This document shows, in pieces, positions 38,504-47,625 of a stretch of 64,000 bases of DNA. The stretch comes from Bacteroidales bacterium (GTDB lineage: Bacteria > Bacteroidota > Bacteroidia > Bacteroidales > P3), in the NCBI GenBank assembly GCA_009785425.1, contig WQWI01000002.1:1-64000 (forward strand), given 5' to 3'. Each line of letters opens with the position of its first letter. The stretch's first letter is position 1. The position numbers were made by a program, and so were the translations under genes. Below the pieces are notes generated by a model. It saw only the letters and a list, made by a program, of their open reading frames with translations, did no database searches and had not been told where the DNA came from.

Positions 38504-38908
38504 ATGAAACAGATATTTTTAACAAAACACTCAAAAGCAATCATCGATATTTTGTTGATTATTGGCATTTTTTTATCCATAAAAACTGCTCGCAACACCT
38601 GCTATTCGTGGGGTTCTTGGCATTGTATTGTAAGTATGATTTGGTATGCACTTATGCTTATTCATATTTGGCAACATTGGGCACTCACCAAAGCCGTATC
38701 AACAAAATGGAAGGTTATGAAGCGAAACAAAATAACGTTTTTTACCGTTGTTGTTTTTGTTTTAATGACGTTAAACATCATTGTTTTCATCTTCGAAGTG
38801 AACTCCACATTAGTCCACGTTCATCACATTCTTTCGCACATCTTTTGGAAGGTAATGATTATCCATACGATTCAAAAAACGAAACATTTTGCTCGCCTTT
38901 TCAAGTAA
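38504..38908 (+). CDS. DUF4405-like small membrane protein
   Basis: SKAIIDILLIIGIFLSIKT...SWHCIVSMIWYALMLIHIWQHWAL; multiple TM segments with paired histidines. Confidence 0.7.
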   Translation: MKQIFLTKHSKAIIDILLIIGIFLSIKTARNTCYSWGSWHCIVSMIWYALMLIHIWQHWALTKAVSTKWKVMKRNKITFFTVVVFVLMTLNIIVFIFEVNSTLVHVHHILSHIFWKVMIIHTIQKTKHFARLFK

Positions 38909-39020
38909 TGAAACTCGCTGGTAAGTACAAGGTAGCGGAATGCGGAAACTATGACAAATTTTCAAAACAACAAAACGTGTTCATAACGTTATTTTCCTAC
39001 GATGCATCTATCCGCTTTTT

Positions 39021-39824
39021 TCATTTTGTTTGGTTGTTTTCTGTATCTTGTAACATTGAACGTAAATCGTATCCTTTTTTGTCTATTTGAAATGCTCCCC
39101 AAGTAGGTTGCAGTGCCCTTTGCGGACAATTATACACACATCCCAAACACATATCACATTGATTGCCGAATTTTGGCAAGTTCGTTTCCATTTGAATGTT
39201 TGAAGAACAGCAGTTTTTGGCACAAAGTCCGCAGCTTGTGCAACTATCTAAAACGTTTATTCCGCTCCCAAACTTGTGGGTGCTGTTTTGTGTGGTTCTG
39301 CCAAGTGCTGTCAGTAAATAGTCAAACCAATAAATCAGTTTTCTACCTCTTTTTTCTGTCGCAATAGCTTTAGCAATTTTTTCTATCTTGGTAGGAAGTT
39401 TTGAAAGTAGTCGAGTATATTTTAGCCTTTCAGGCACGTTTTTCCAACTGTTTGGCATCCGTACCATGTCTTGATAGATTATGTCAAAACCCACTTTTTT
39501 CAAGAGTTTTCGGGTTTTGTATCTGCAAGCGGTATTAGTAAGAGCATTTCCGGCACCGGCAACCGAGATTATAGCGGTTTTACAGCCGTTTGCTGTTAGA
39601 TGTTTTGCCCACTCGAAAATCGGTTTTGGCGGATTGAATCCATGCACGGGAAAAATCAAAACATAATAGTCGACATCGAGCGTTTTAGGTTCTTTGGTGT
39701 CGGCTCTGTAAATTCGATTAACAATAACAGTATTGTTTTCGGTTTTTAATTTTTCTGCTAATCGCTCTGCAATCAGTTGTGAGCCACCTGTTCCGGTGTA
39801 GTAATCAATGCGAATATTTTTCAT
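39021..39824 (-). CDS. EFR1-type flavodoxin/ferredoxin fusion (4Fe-4S)
   Basis: DYYTGTGGSQLIAERLAEKL; CTSCGLCAKNCCSSNIQ and CDMCLGCVYNCPQRAL clusters. Confidence 0.87.
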   Translation of the reverse strand: MKNIRIDYYTGTGGSQLIAERLAEKLKTENNTVIVNRIYRADTKEPKTLDVDYYVLIFPVHGFNPPKPIFEWAKHLTANGCKTAIISVAGAGNALTNTACRYKTRKLLKKVGFDIIYQDMVRMPNSWKNVPERLKYTRLLSKLPTKIEKIAKAIATEKRGRKLIYWFDYLLTALGRTTQNSTHKFGSGINVLDSCTSCGLCAKNCCSSNIQMETNLPKFGNQCDMCLGCVYNCPQRALQPTWGAFQIDKKGYDLRSMLQDTENNQTK

Positions 39825-39842
39825 ATAACGATTTCTTTGGCA

Positions 39843-40400
39843 CTACAACTCCAAATTTGTAGCCCATTCAGTAAACAAGAGCTGCGAATTACCAATGTTT
39901 TCGCGATTAACATTGAATGCGTCAATGATGTTCGCATAAGGTAGCCAATCACGCAGATATGCAACACTTTGAGTATTATCACCTCTACCGCTTGTGCTAA
40001 ACAAAACCACCGTCTTTCCCGATAAATCATACGTATCTATAAACGTACGAACAGCCATCGGAACGGTATTAATCCATATCGGATAGCCTAAAAAGATAAT
40101 GTCGAAATCACCGAAGTTATCTAAACTGTAGGCAAGTTCCGGTCTTGCGTCACTTGCTAGTTCATAGCGAGCCCTTTCGATAACCTCTTGGATGTCTTCC
40201 GGATATTCATCCACTGTCCTGATTGTAAATAATTCTCCACCGACTACTGCTTGAATATACTCGGCCGCAGCTTTTGTATTTCCTGTAAGTGAGAAATATG
40301 CGATTAAAATGTTTGGACTTTGTGTAGATGTCCTGTCTCCGCAAGCCGTTGCCATAATAGCAAAAGCAGCGATAGCGATGATTGATGCAATTTTTTTCAT
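39843..40400 (-). CDS. Flavodoxin-like lipoprotein
   Basis: Lipobox IMATACGDR; LIAYFSLTGNTKAAAEYIQ; FLGYPIWINTVPMAVRTFID. Confidence 0.87.
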   Translation of the reverse strand: MKKIASIIAIAAFAIMATACGDRTSTQSPNILIAYFSLTGNTKAAAEYIQAVVGGELFTIRTVDEYPEDIQEVIERARYELASDARPELAYSLDNFGDFDIIFLGYPIWINTVPMAVRTFIDTYDLSGKTVVLFSTSGRGDNTQSVAYLRDWLPYANIIDAFNVNRENIGNSQLLFTEWATNLEL

Positions 40401-40440
40401 ATGAGTATTTTTTTGCAAAGATACAAAAAAAACTAATTGT

Positions 40441-40472
40441 TTTGTCTATTTCAAAAAAAAATCGTACATTTG
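40441..40472 (+). promoter_or_regulatory. Promoter of rocD
   Basis: TTTG 40441-40444, N20, TACATTTG 40465-40472. The divergent CAAAGATA at 40416-40423 likely serves the flavodoxin gene. Confidence 0.6.
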
Positions 40473-40494
40473 CAAAAAATAAAAACAAAATATC

Positions 40495-41712
40495 ATGACA
40501 AAAACTGAACAACTTATTGCAATGGAAGAGCATTACGGTGCTCACAACTATCATCCTCTACCTGTCGTTTTGAGCAAAGGCGAAGGACCGTTTCTATGGG
40601 ACGTTGAAGGAAAACGTTATTATGACTTTTTATCGGCTTATTCTGCCGTCAATCAAGGACATTGTCATCCGAAAATCGTGAATGCTTTGTGCGAGCAGGC
40701 GAAAACGCTTACGCTCGTGTCGCGTGCATTTTACAACGAAACTTTGGGTGGGTACGAAAAATACATGACTGAATATTTTGGTTACAGCCGAATGCTCCCA
40801 ATGAATACCGGTGCGGAAGCTGTTGAGACTGCACTAAAATTGGCTCGTCGTTGGGGCGTTGTGAATAAAAATATTCCGAATGATGATGTATTGATTGTTT
40901 GTTGTGAAGGTAATTTCCACGGACGCACATTGGCAATCGTTTCGATGTCGAACGATCCCGATTCGTATGCAAATTATGGTCCGTTAACGCCGGGTTTTAC
41001 ACGCATTCCATACAATGATGTGAAAGCATTGGAAGATATTTTAAGCAAAGAAGGCAAGCGTATCGCCGCATTTTTGGTTGAGCCGATTCAAGGCGAAGCC
41101 GGAGTTTTTGTTCCTGATGAAGGCTATTTGCAAGCGTGCTACGAGTTGTGTAAAAAGCACAACGTATTGTTTGTTGCTGATGAAGTACAGACGGGCATTG
41201 CACGCACCGGAAAACTTTTGGCTTGCGATCACGAGGGCGTTCGTCCAGATGTTTTGGTTCTCGGAAAAGCCCTTTCGGGTGGTGTAATTCCGGTGTCGGC
41301 AGTATTGTGTGATGACGAAATTATGCTTAATATCAAACCGGGAGAACACGGTTCGACATTTGGCGGATTCCCGCTCGCAGGTAAAGTCGCAATGGCTGCA
41401 TTGGATGTGGTAAAAGACGAAAAACTTGCCGAAAGAGCCGAAACTCTTGGACAAATTTTCCGTGACGAAATGGCGAAATGCAAATCAGAGCGTATTGAAT
41501 TAGTTCGCGGCAGAGGACTTTTGAATGCCGTTGTAATCAAGCCGATGGCAGGTAAAGAGGCATGGGATGTATGTATGAAAATGCGAGATTTAGGCGTTTT
41601 GGCAAAACCAACACACGGACACATTATTCGCTTCGCTCCACCGTTGGTGATTACCGAAGAACAACTACGCGAAGCAATAGCCTTGATTATTGAAGCAATA
41701 GAAACTGTGTAA
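40495..41712 (+). CDS. rocD: Ornithine-oxo-acid transaminase
   Basis: [62 protein letters not shown]. Confidence 0.95.
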   Translation: MTKTEQLIAMEEHYGAHNYHPLPVVLSKGEGPFLWDVEGKRYYDFLSAYSAVNQGHCHPKIVNALCEQAKTLTLVSRAFYNETLGGYEKYMTEYFGYSRMLPMNTGAEAVETALKLARRWGVVNKNIPNDDVLIVCCEGNFHGRTLAIVSMSNDPDSYANYGPLTPGFTRIPYNDVKALEDILSKEGKRIAAFLVEPIQGEAGVFVPDEGYLQACYELCKKHNVLFVADEVQTGIARTGKLLACDHEGVRPDVLVLGKALSGGVIPVSAVLCDDEIMLNIKPGEHGSTFGGFPLAGKVAMAALDVVKDEKLAERAETLGQIFRDEMAKCKSERIELVRGRGLLNAVVIKPMAGKEAWDVCMKMRDLGVLAKPTHGHIIRFAPPLVITEEQLREAIALIIEAIETV

Positions 41713-41997
41713 TCAAAGAACAGCAATAGTTTTAACAACTTCATGCGAAAACTCTGCGTTGACTTTCCGGCGAAATTCGTCGGATTGGAGACGCAGATTG
41801 TTTTTGAGTGAGGGCGAATTCACTTTTACAAACAAGATACCGTTCTTCATCTCGATTTTCAGCGTTTGTGCCAAAATTTCGGGAGACATCAGCGATTTCC
41901 AAATGTTTATGACTCGCACTTCGTCAAGCACATGTTGTTTGTTGTAAATTCTGGCAAATGCTTTAATTAGTTCGGTTATCGGCGTCGGATTCGACAT
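41713..41997 (-). CDS. DUF721/DciA-like protein
   Basis: MSNPTPITELIKAFARIYNKQHVLDEVRVINIWKSLMSPEILAQT; overlaps the recF 3' end. Confidence 0.8.
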   Translation of the reverse strand: MSNPTPITELIKAFARIYNKQHVLDEVRVINIWKSLMSPEILAQTLKIEMKNGILFVKVNSPSLKNNLRLQSDEFRRKVNAEFSHEVVKTIAVL

Positions 41998-43087
41998 GGC
42001 TAATGATATTATGTTCTGCAATTTCAAAGAGTTTGAAACTGATGTTTTGTTCGTTCAAAATTCGCTCTAAACGACCGGCGTCTGTGTCGGTAATAAACAC
42101 TTGTCCGAAATCGTCATGCCCCACCAATTCAAGCAATCGAAGAATGCGGGACTTATCCAACTTGTCAAAAATATCGTCTAAAAGCAAAACAGGGAAACAG
42201 CCGTTTTGCTGTTTGGTAAATTCCAATTGAGCCAGTCGCATGGCAAGTGTAAACGATTTTTGCTGTCCTTGTGAACCAAATTTCTTTATCGGAAAATCGT
42301 TAATTAACAACACCAAATCGTCTTTGTGAATTCCGACCGACGTGAATTGCAACATTCGGTCTTTTTGTCGAGAATTTTGAAGTTGTTCTGAAAACGTTGG
42401 ACTGTCTTGTAATTGCGAATTATAGCGGATTTCGACACATTCAGAGCCTTTGGAAAGCGTATTGAAATACTGTTGAAATAGCGTTGAAAACTGATTGAGA
42501 AATTTTTTGCGAGATTCAAAAATTTTTGAGCCGTATTGAACTAATTTTTGATCAAAAACATCGCAAAGTGTTTCGTCGAACTGCTCGGATTTTAAAAACT
42601 TATTTCGCTGCTCAAGCGTTTGATTGTACGCAATCAGATGCTCTAAATAAAATTTGTCGAATTGCGAAATCACGATATCCATAAACTTTCTCCGAACATC
42701 GCTTCCATCATCAATCAGACTGCTATCATAAGGTGAGATCATGACCACCGGAAACAATCCGATATGATCCGAAAATCGTTCATAATCCTTTTTGTCCAGT
42801 CGCATGATTTTTCGCGAACCGCGTTTTTGAATACAAGAAACAACATCCGTTTTACCATCTTTTTCGAATGTTCCGTGAATGGCAAAAAAATCTTCGTTGT
42901 GCCGAATGTTCTGCATGTCGGCATTCTGCACAAAACTTTTACAAAACGAAAGGTAGTGAATGGCGTCTAACAAATTGGTTTTTCCAACACCGTTGTCTCC
43001 CGCAAAACAATTGATATTTGGCGAAAAATCCAGAGTAAGTTCCGGATAATTTTTAAAGTTGGTTATACTGAGAGATTTTAGGTGCAT
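41963..43087 (-). CDS. recF: DNA replication/repair protein RecF
   Basis: MHLKSLSITNFKNYPELTLDFSPNINCFAGDNGVGKTNLLDAIHYLSFCKSF; LLLDDIFDKLDKSR. Confidence 0.96.
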   Translation of the reverse strand: MHLKSLSITNFKNYPELTLDFSPNINCFAGDNGVGKTNLLDAIHYLSFCKSFVQNADMQNIRHNEDFFAIHGTFEKDGKTDVVSCIQKRGSRKIMRLDKKDYERFSDHIGLFPVVMISPYDSSLIDDGSDVRRKFMDIVISQFDKFYLEHLIAYNQTLEQRNKFLKSEQFDETLCDVFDQKLVQYGSKIFESRKKFLNQFSTLFQQYFNTLSKGSECVEIRYNSQLQDSPTFSEQLQNSRQKDRMLQFTSVGIHKDDLVLLINDFPIKKFGSQGQQKSFTLAMRLAQLEFTKQQNGCFPVLLLDDIFDKLDKSRILRLLELVGHDDFGQVFITDTDAGRLERILNEQNISFKLFEIAEHNIISHVESDADNRTN

Positions 43088-43236
43088 GTGAAATCAAACC
43101 TGCCTTTTTATTGAATGCAAAGATACGATTTTTTTTTGCAAATAGCAAGGAGGTTCCCCTCTCGCATTGCTATTAACCTTTCTGCACAAAAAAAACAAAC
43201 GTAATTAAATTTCTGACAATCAAGCACAAGCGCTCT

Positions 43237-43304
43237 TGTAGTTAGAAAAACACTCATACAACTACAAAAATAGTTGCATAACTAAAAAATTAGTTGTAAC
43301 TTTG
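43237..43304 (+). promoter_or_regulatory. Operator-like palindrome array overlapping a core promoter
   Basis: TTGTAGTTAG half-site; CAACTA-N6-TAGTTG (43259-43276); AACTAA-N4-TTAGTT (43280-43295); TAACTTTG (43297-43304); ATG at 43309. Confidence 0.6.
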
Positions 43305-43308
43305 TGGC

Positions 43309-44283
43309 ATGAAATCTGAAGATATTATTCCGGAAGCACCGCAAGGAGCCAATGAAGCAAGGCGTGCAGACAATAAACTGCTCATTCTGCTAAAAAAATC
43401 GGTAGATTTTTCTTTTTATGCGATGTTCATCTTAATGGTTCTGCTACTTTGGACTTCTATAGAACGTCCTACAACTATTACAGGGCATATTACAGGACTC
43501 CCCGATGGAGAATTATTTATACCGGGAACATTTTTGGACGATTTCGACGAACGACCGAGAAGAGGAAGAATGAGGTTTGATGGATTTGTTGGTTTAATGG
43601 GTTTCGATCTCAATGAAATTATCGAAGTACGTGGTGGACGTTTCAAACTTATCCTTCCCGATGATGGTACGTATTTGATGTATCTTTTTTTTCGGGAATT
43701 GTTTCAAGATGACAAACATTTTATACCCCACAATAGTGGCTTATGGTTCGTTGTCGAACCGGGAAACCGCATAAACATTACCGGTCGTATTAATTCGATT
43801 TCTGAAGGCTTGAGCAATATTACAATTTCCGATTCAAGATTCGGTCGTTCCGCGTCAAGGCTTAATCGTGATTTTGCATTACTTCAAAACGAATTGTTTG
43901 AGGTTAACAAATACGAAAACAGGGACGAAACTGCCCTCTTTCAAGCGATGATAGTGGAAGGAAATATAGAGAATATGAATTTTGGTTTGGCACAACGTGA
44001 ACAGCGAAATAATGCGAATTTGGAACTACTTACCAACTACGTAAAAGCAAATCCTGACAATCCTCTTTCAGCATTTATTGTTGCTCAAAAACTTCCCCAT
44101 ACAAACATTGGACAAGGTCTAAACAACCGACTTCCGCCGGATAGTATAGTTCCGTATTACACTATACTCGGAGAAAATGCTCGCAATTCTCTGTTCGGCA
44201 GTTTGCTCAACGCACGGATAGAAGATCTCAAAAGATCAATAAACATGAGGGAAGCAGCACTCCAAAACATTATTGAGCGATAG
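43309..44283 (+). CDS. Membrane-anchored DUF4369-like protein of unknown function
   Basis: Single TM (FSFYAMFILMVLLLWTSI) then TITGHITGLPDGELFIPG...; no thioredoxin CxxC domain. Confidence 0.6.
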   Translation: MKSEDIIPEAPQGANEARRADNKLLILLKKSVDFSFYAMFILMVLLLWTSIERPTTITGHITGLPDGELFIPGTFLDDFDERPRRGRMRFDGFVGLMGFDLNEIIEVRGGRFKLILPDDGTYLMYLFFRELFQDDKHFIPHNSGLWFVVEPGNRINITGRINSISEGLSNITISDSRFGRSASRLNRDFALLQNELFEVNKYENRDETALFQAMIVEGNIENMNFGLAQREQRNNANLELLTNYVKANPDNPLSAFIVAQKLPHTNIGQGLNNRLPPDSIVPYYTILGENARNSLFGSLLNARIEDLKRSINMREAALQNIIER

Positions 44284-45133
44284 CAACTACGCTTTCCGCA
44301 ACCTGTTCCATCAGCCACATCGGCGTTGAAGTTGCACCGCAAATCCCTACCCTATCAACGGATTCAAGCCACTCAGACTTCAGTTCGAAAGCATCGGAAA
44401 TAAATTGTGTATTCGGATTTGCTTTCTTGCAAAGGTTGAATAAGTATTGTCCGTTCGAACTGTTTTTTCCGCAAACAAAAAGAATGAGTTGATAGTTTTT
44501 ACAAAAATCACACAGCTCTTTTGCACGATTTGCCACTTGTTTGCAAATGGTGTCGAAAGCAATAAAATCAATGTCTTTATTCAGTTTTGTTTGAATATTT
44601 TTTTGCAAATTTTCGTAACCCTCTTTGCTTTTTGTTGTTTGCGAATAAAGACGAATAGGCTTTGAAAAGCTGATATTTTTCAAGTCTGAATCATCGTCAA
44701 TAACAATAGCGTGATGTTCGGTTTGCCCTTCCAACCCTGCTACTTCGGCGTGTCCGGGTTTTCCAAAAATCACTACTTGTCCATCGACTTTTTGCATATC
44801 TTGATAACCTTCTCGAATACGTTGCTGCAACTTGAGTACAATCGGACAGGTCGCATCAATCAACATGATGTTTTGTATCTCTGCAATAGCATAAGTTTCC
44901 GGAGGTTCGCCGTGAGCACGAATGAGAACCTTACAATTGGAAAGTTTTGCAAATTCTTCGTGCGAAATCACGTGAAGCCCGCATTTGGCAAGGCGTTCCA
45001 CCTCCGCACTATTGTGGACAATATCGCCCAAGCAATACAAAAACTTGTCGTTTTCTAACTCTTTTTCGGCACGCTCAATGGCAGAAACTACGCCAAAACA
45101 AAACCCCGAATGTTGCTCTATATCTACAATCAT
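44270..45133 (-). CDS. ispH: 4-hydroxy-3-methylbut-2-enyl diphosphate reductase
   Basis: SGFCFGVVSAIERAEKEL; RAHGEPPETYAIA; DATCPIVLKLQQRI; GICGATSTPMWLMEQV. Confidence 0.95.
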   Translation of the reverse strand: MIVDIEQHSGFCFGVVSAIERAEKELENDKFLYCLGDIVHNSAEVERLAKCGLHVISHEEFAKLSNCKVLIRAHGEPPETYAIAEIQNIMLIDATCPIVLKLQQRIREGYQDMQKVDGQVVIFGKPGHAEVAGLEGQTEHHAIVIDDDSDLKNISFSKPIRLYSQTTKSKEGYENLQKNIQTKLNKDIDFIAFDTICKQVANRAKELCDFCKNYQLILFVCGKNSSNGQYLFNLCKKANPNTQFISDAFELKSEWLESVDRVGICGATSTPMWLMEQVAESVVAIAQ

Positions 45134-46467
45134 AAGATGTTTCCGGCTAACTCGGCAAGTTGGCTACGCTCTCCTTTCACAAGATTAACATGAGCAAACA
45201 ATTCTTGTCCGTGCATTTTGTCGGTTAAATATGTGATACCGTTTGAACGCTGATCCAAGTAAGGTGAATCAATTTGGAAAATATCTCCCGTCAAAATAAT
45301 TTTTGTATTTTCTCCGGCACGTGTGATAATCGTTTTGATTTCATGTGGCGTGAGATTTTGTGCCTCGTCAATGATAAAAAACGTGTTGCTCAAACTACGT
45401 CCGCGAATGTATGCCAAAGGCGAGATATTCATTTTTTCCGTACGTAGCAATTCGTCAATTTTCAAAACCTCTCTCGAATTAGGTTTGCAGCGACTTTTAA
45501 TAAACGCAATGTTGTCGAAAAGCGGCAACATATACGGTCCAATTTTATCTTTGATATCGCCCGGCAAAAAACCGATTTCTTGATTTTGCAAAGGAATCAC
45601 GGGGCGTGCCAACAAAATTTGATCAAAATCCGCTTCTTGCTGAAGTGCTGCTGCCACAGCCAAAAGGGTTTTTCCCGTACCCGCCATTCCTGTGAGCGAA
45701 ACCAATTGCACCTTGGGGTTTAGGAGAGCATCAAAGGCAAATGTTTGTTCGGAATTTCGAGGCTCAATGCCGTAACAACGCTGCTTTTCAACACGAACAA
45801 AATGGTCTGTGTTTTTTTCATACCTCGCCAAAGCACTGTTATTTCCGTATTTCAGAACAAAAAACTGGTTGGCAGCCGGACTTATGTTTTTTAAAATTTC
45901 CGAAGAAATTTTTCCATCGGCATAAAACTGGTTAAGTACGCTATCGTCAGAAATTTCAGCGGTTACAGCACCTGCTTTCAACTCCAAGCCTTCCATGTCT
46001 TGCACTTTATCGTTGAGATAATCCTCTGCGGCAATACCTAACGATTTCGCTTTAACACGCAAATTCACATCTTTGCTTACCAATGCTACATGACGTCCCG
46101 GATTTTGCTTGGCTTCGTGATAAGCAACTGCTAAAATGCGGTGATCAGGCACATCATCGTAAAACGGTTTCAAAATCTCTTCCGGAAATGGCTGTCCAAG
46201 CACAATACGAAGATTGCCAAGACCTTTTCCTAAAGAAATACCACCATTAAACAGCTTATCACCGGACAATTCATCAATCATGCGAATGAAAGCACGTGCA
46301 TTATAGTTGATTTGTTCATTGCCTTTCTTGAAATTGTCCAACTCCTCAAGAACAACTATCGGTAGCACAATATCGTTATCTTGAAAGTTGTGGATACAAT
46401 TGTAGTCATGCAAAATAACATTGGTATCTAACACGAAAATTTTTGGTTGCTTAGATGCTTTTGTCAT
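45130..46467 (-). CDS. PhoH-family protein (PIN domain + PhoH ATPase)
   Basis: KIFVLDTNVILHDYN (PIN); LTGMAGTGKTLLAVAAAL Walker A; FFIIDEAQNLTPHEIKTIITRAG. Confidence 0.95.
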   Translation of the reverse strand: MTKASKQPKIFVLDTNVILHDYNCIHNFQDNDIVLPIVVLEELDNFKKGNEQINYNARAFIRMIDELSGDKLFNGGISLGKGLGNLRIVLGQPFPEEILKPFYDDVPDHRILAVAYHEAKQNPGRHVALVSKDVNLRVKAKSLGIAAEDYLNDKVQDMEGLELKAGAVTAEISDDSVLNQFYADGKISSEILKNISPAANQFFVLKYGNNSALARYEKNTDHFVRVEKQRCYGIEPRNSEQTFAFDALLNPKVQLVSLTGMAGTGKTLLAVAAALQQEADFDQILLARPVIPLQNQEIGFLPGDIKDKIGPYMLPLFDNIAFIKSRCKPNSREVLKIDELLRTEKMNISPLAYIRGRSLSNTFFIIDEAQNLTPHEIKTIITRAGENTKIILTGDIFQIDSPYLDQRSNGITYLTDKMHGQELFAHVNLVKGERSQLAELAGNIL

Positions 46468-46480
46468 ATTTTTTTGAAAT

Positions 46481-47452
46481 TTAATGATTTCTGTTTGCGA
46501 CAAAACTCACAAGATTTTCAAAAACGGATTTTCCTGTGCCATTTGGGAAAAAACTTAGTAAACTGTTAGCCTTTTCAATGTGTTCAGCGATTTTTGACTC
46601 AACATAAATCAAGCTTTCGCTATTCAAAATTTGTTGCGACAAATCTTGAATTTTATCCATATCGAGATGATGGTTTTGAATGGTATCTAACGCAATTTTT
46701 TTGTCGGTTTCCGATGCCGTTCGCAAAAAATGAATGAGTGGTAACGTCAATTTTTGTTCATGTATGTCATTGCCTTTCGGCTTCCCCGTTTCTGCGTTAG
46801 GTAGCAAATCAAGAAGATCGTCTTTGATTTGAAATGCCATACCGAGATGCCAGCCTATTTGCCGAAAAGTTGAAATGTTTTTTTCTTCTGCATCTGCCGA
46901 GAAAGCCCCGCAAGCACATGCTGCAGCAAAAGCAGATGCAGTTTTTTTGCTGATAATATCATAGTAAATATCCTCGGAAATATCAGCATTTGCGATATTC
47001 TGCATTTGAATAAGCTCACCCTCGCAAATTGCTCTAACAGCTTCGTTCACGATTTCCAACACCTCATAATCTTTGTGTGTGGTAATTGTTTTCAGTGTTT
47101 CCGAAAAAAGGTAGTCGCCCACCAAAATAGCCGTTTTATTATCCCATTTTGCATTGACCGATTGTTGATTTCGACGCATTTCGGATTGGTCGACAACATC
47201 ATCGTGCAATAGCGTTCCCAAGTGAAGTACCTCCATCGAAACCGCAGCCCGATAAGATTTCGGCGTGATGCCCCCGCAGATTTCGGCAGACAATAAAATT
47301 AAAATAGGTCGAATTTGTTTGCCCTGCGAGTTCCGAATATGATTGAAAACATCGTTGAGCAAGGGTATATCAGAAGTTGTTGCATTTGAAAATTCCTGTT
47401 TGAATTTTTGAAAAGCAGGGTCAATCGGCTGTATAATTTCTTTGAATTTCAT
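46481..47452 (-). CDS. Polyprenyl diphosphate synthase
   Basis: LLHDDVVDQSEMRRNQQSVN and FQIKDDLLDLLPNAETGKPKGNDI aspartate-rich motifs. Confidence 0.95.
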   Translation of the reverse strand: MKFKEIIQPIDPAFQKFKQEFSNATTSDIPLLNDVFNHIRNSQGKQIRPILILLSAEICGGITPKSYRAAVSMEVLHLGTLLHDDVVDQSEMRRNQQSVNAKWDNKTAILVGDYLFSETLKTITTHKDYEVLEIVNEAVRAICEGELIQMQNIANADISEDIYYDIISKKTASAFAAACACGAFSADAEEKNISTFRQIGWHLGMAFQIKDDLLDLLPNAETGKPKGNDIHEQKLTLPLIHFLRTASETDKKIALDTIQNHHLDMDKIQDLSQQILNSESLIYVESKIAEHIEKANSLLSFFPNGTGKSVFENLVSFVANRNH

Positions 47453-47548
47453 CCGGCAAAGGTACGAAAAAAAATGAAAATAACAAAGTCGAGATAAATT
47501 TAATTGCGGTTAGCTGAAAATTAATTTGTTATGGCAACAAACAAAACA

Positions 47549-47580
47549 TTTGTCTATTTCAAAAATAATTCGTATCTTTG
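47549..47580 (+). promoter_or_regulatory. Promoter of peptidylprolyl isomerase gene
   Basis: TTTG 47549-47552, N20, TATCTTTG 47573-47580. Confidence 0.6.
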
Positions 47581-47625
47581 CAGACTTAAATTTGTATAAA
47601 AAATCACGAAAAGTAAAGAAAAAAT

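Noticed and set aside
38476-39090. 204-aa plus-strand ORF overlapping the DUF4405-like gene
   Set aside because: The alternative frame 38504..38908 has a coherent multi-TM protein; this longer frame is compositionally odd and overlaps it entirely.
41229-41744. 171-aa antisense ORF opposite rocD
   Set aside because: Shadow ORF with biased composition; rocD is unambiguous.
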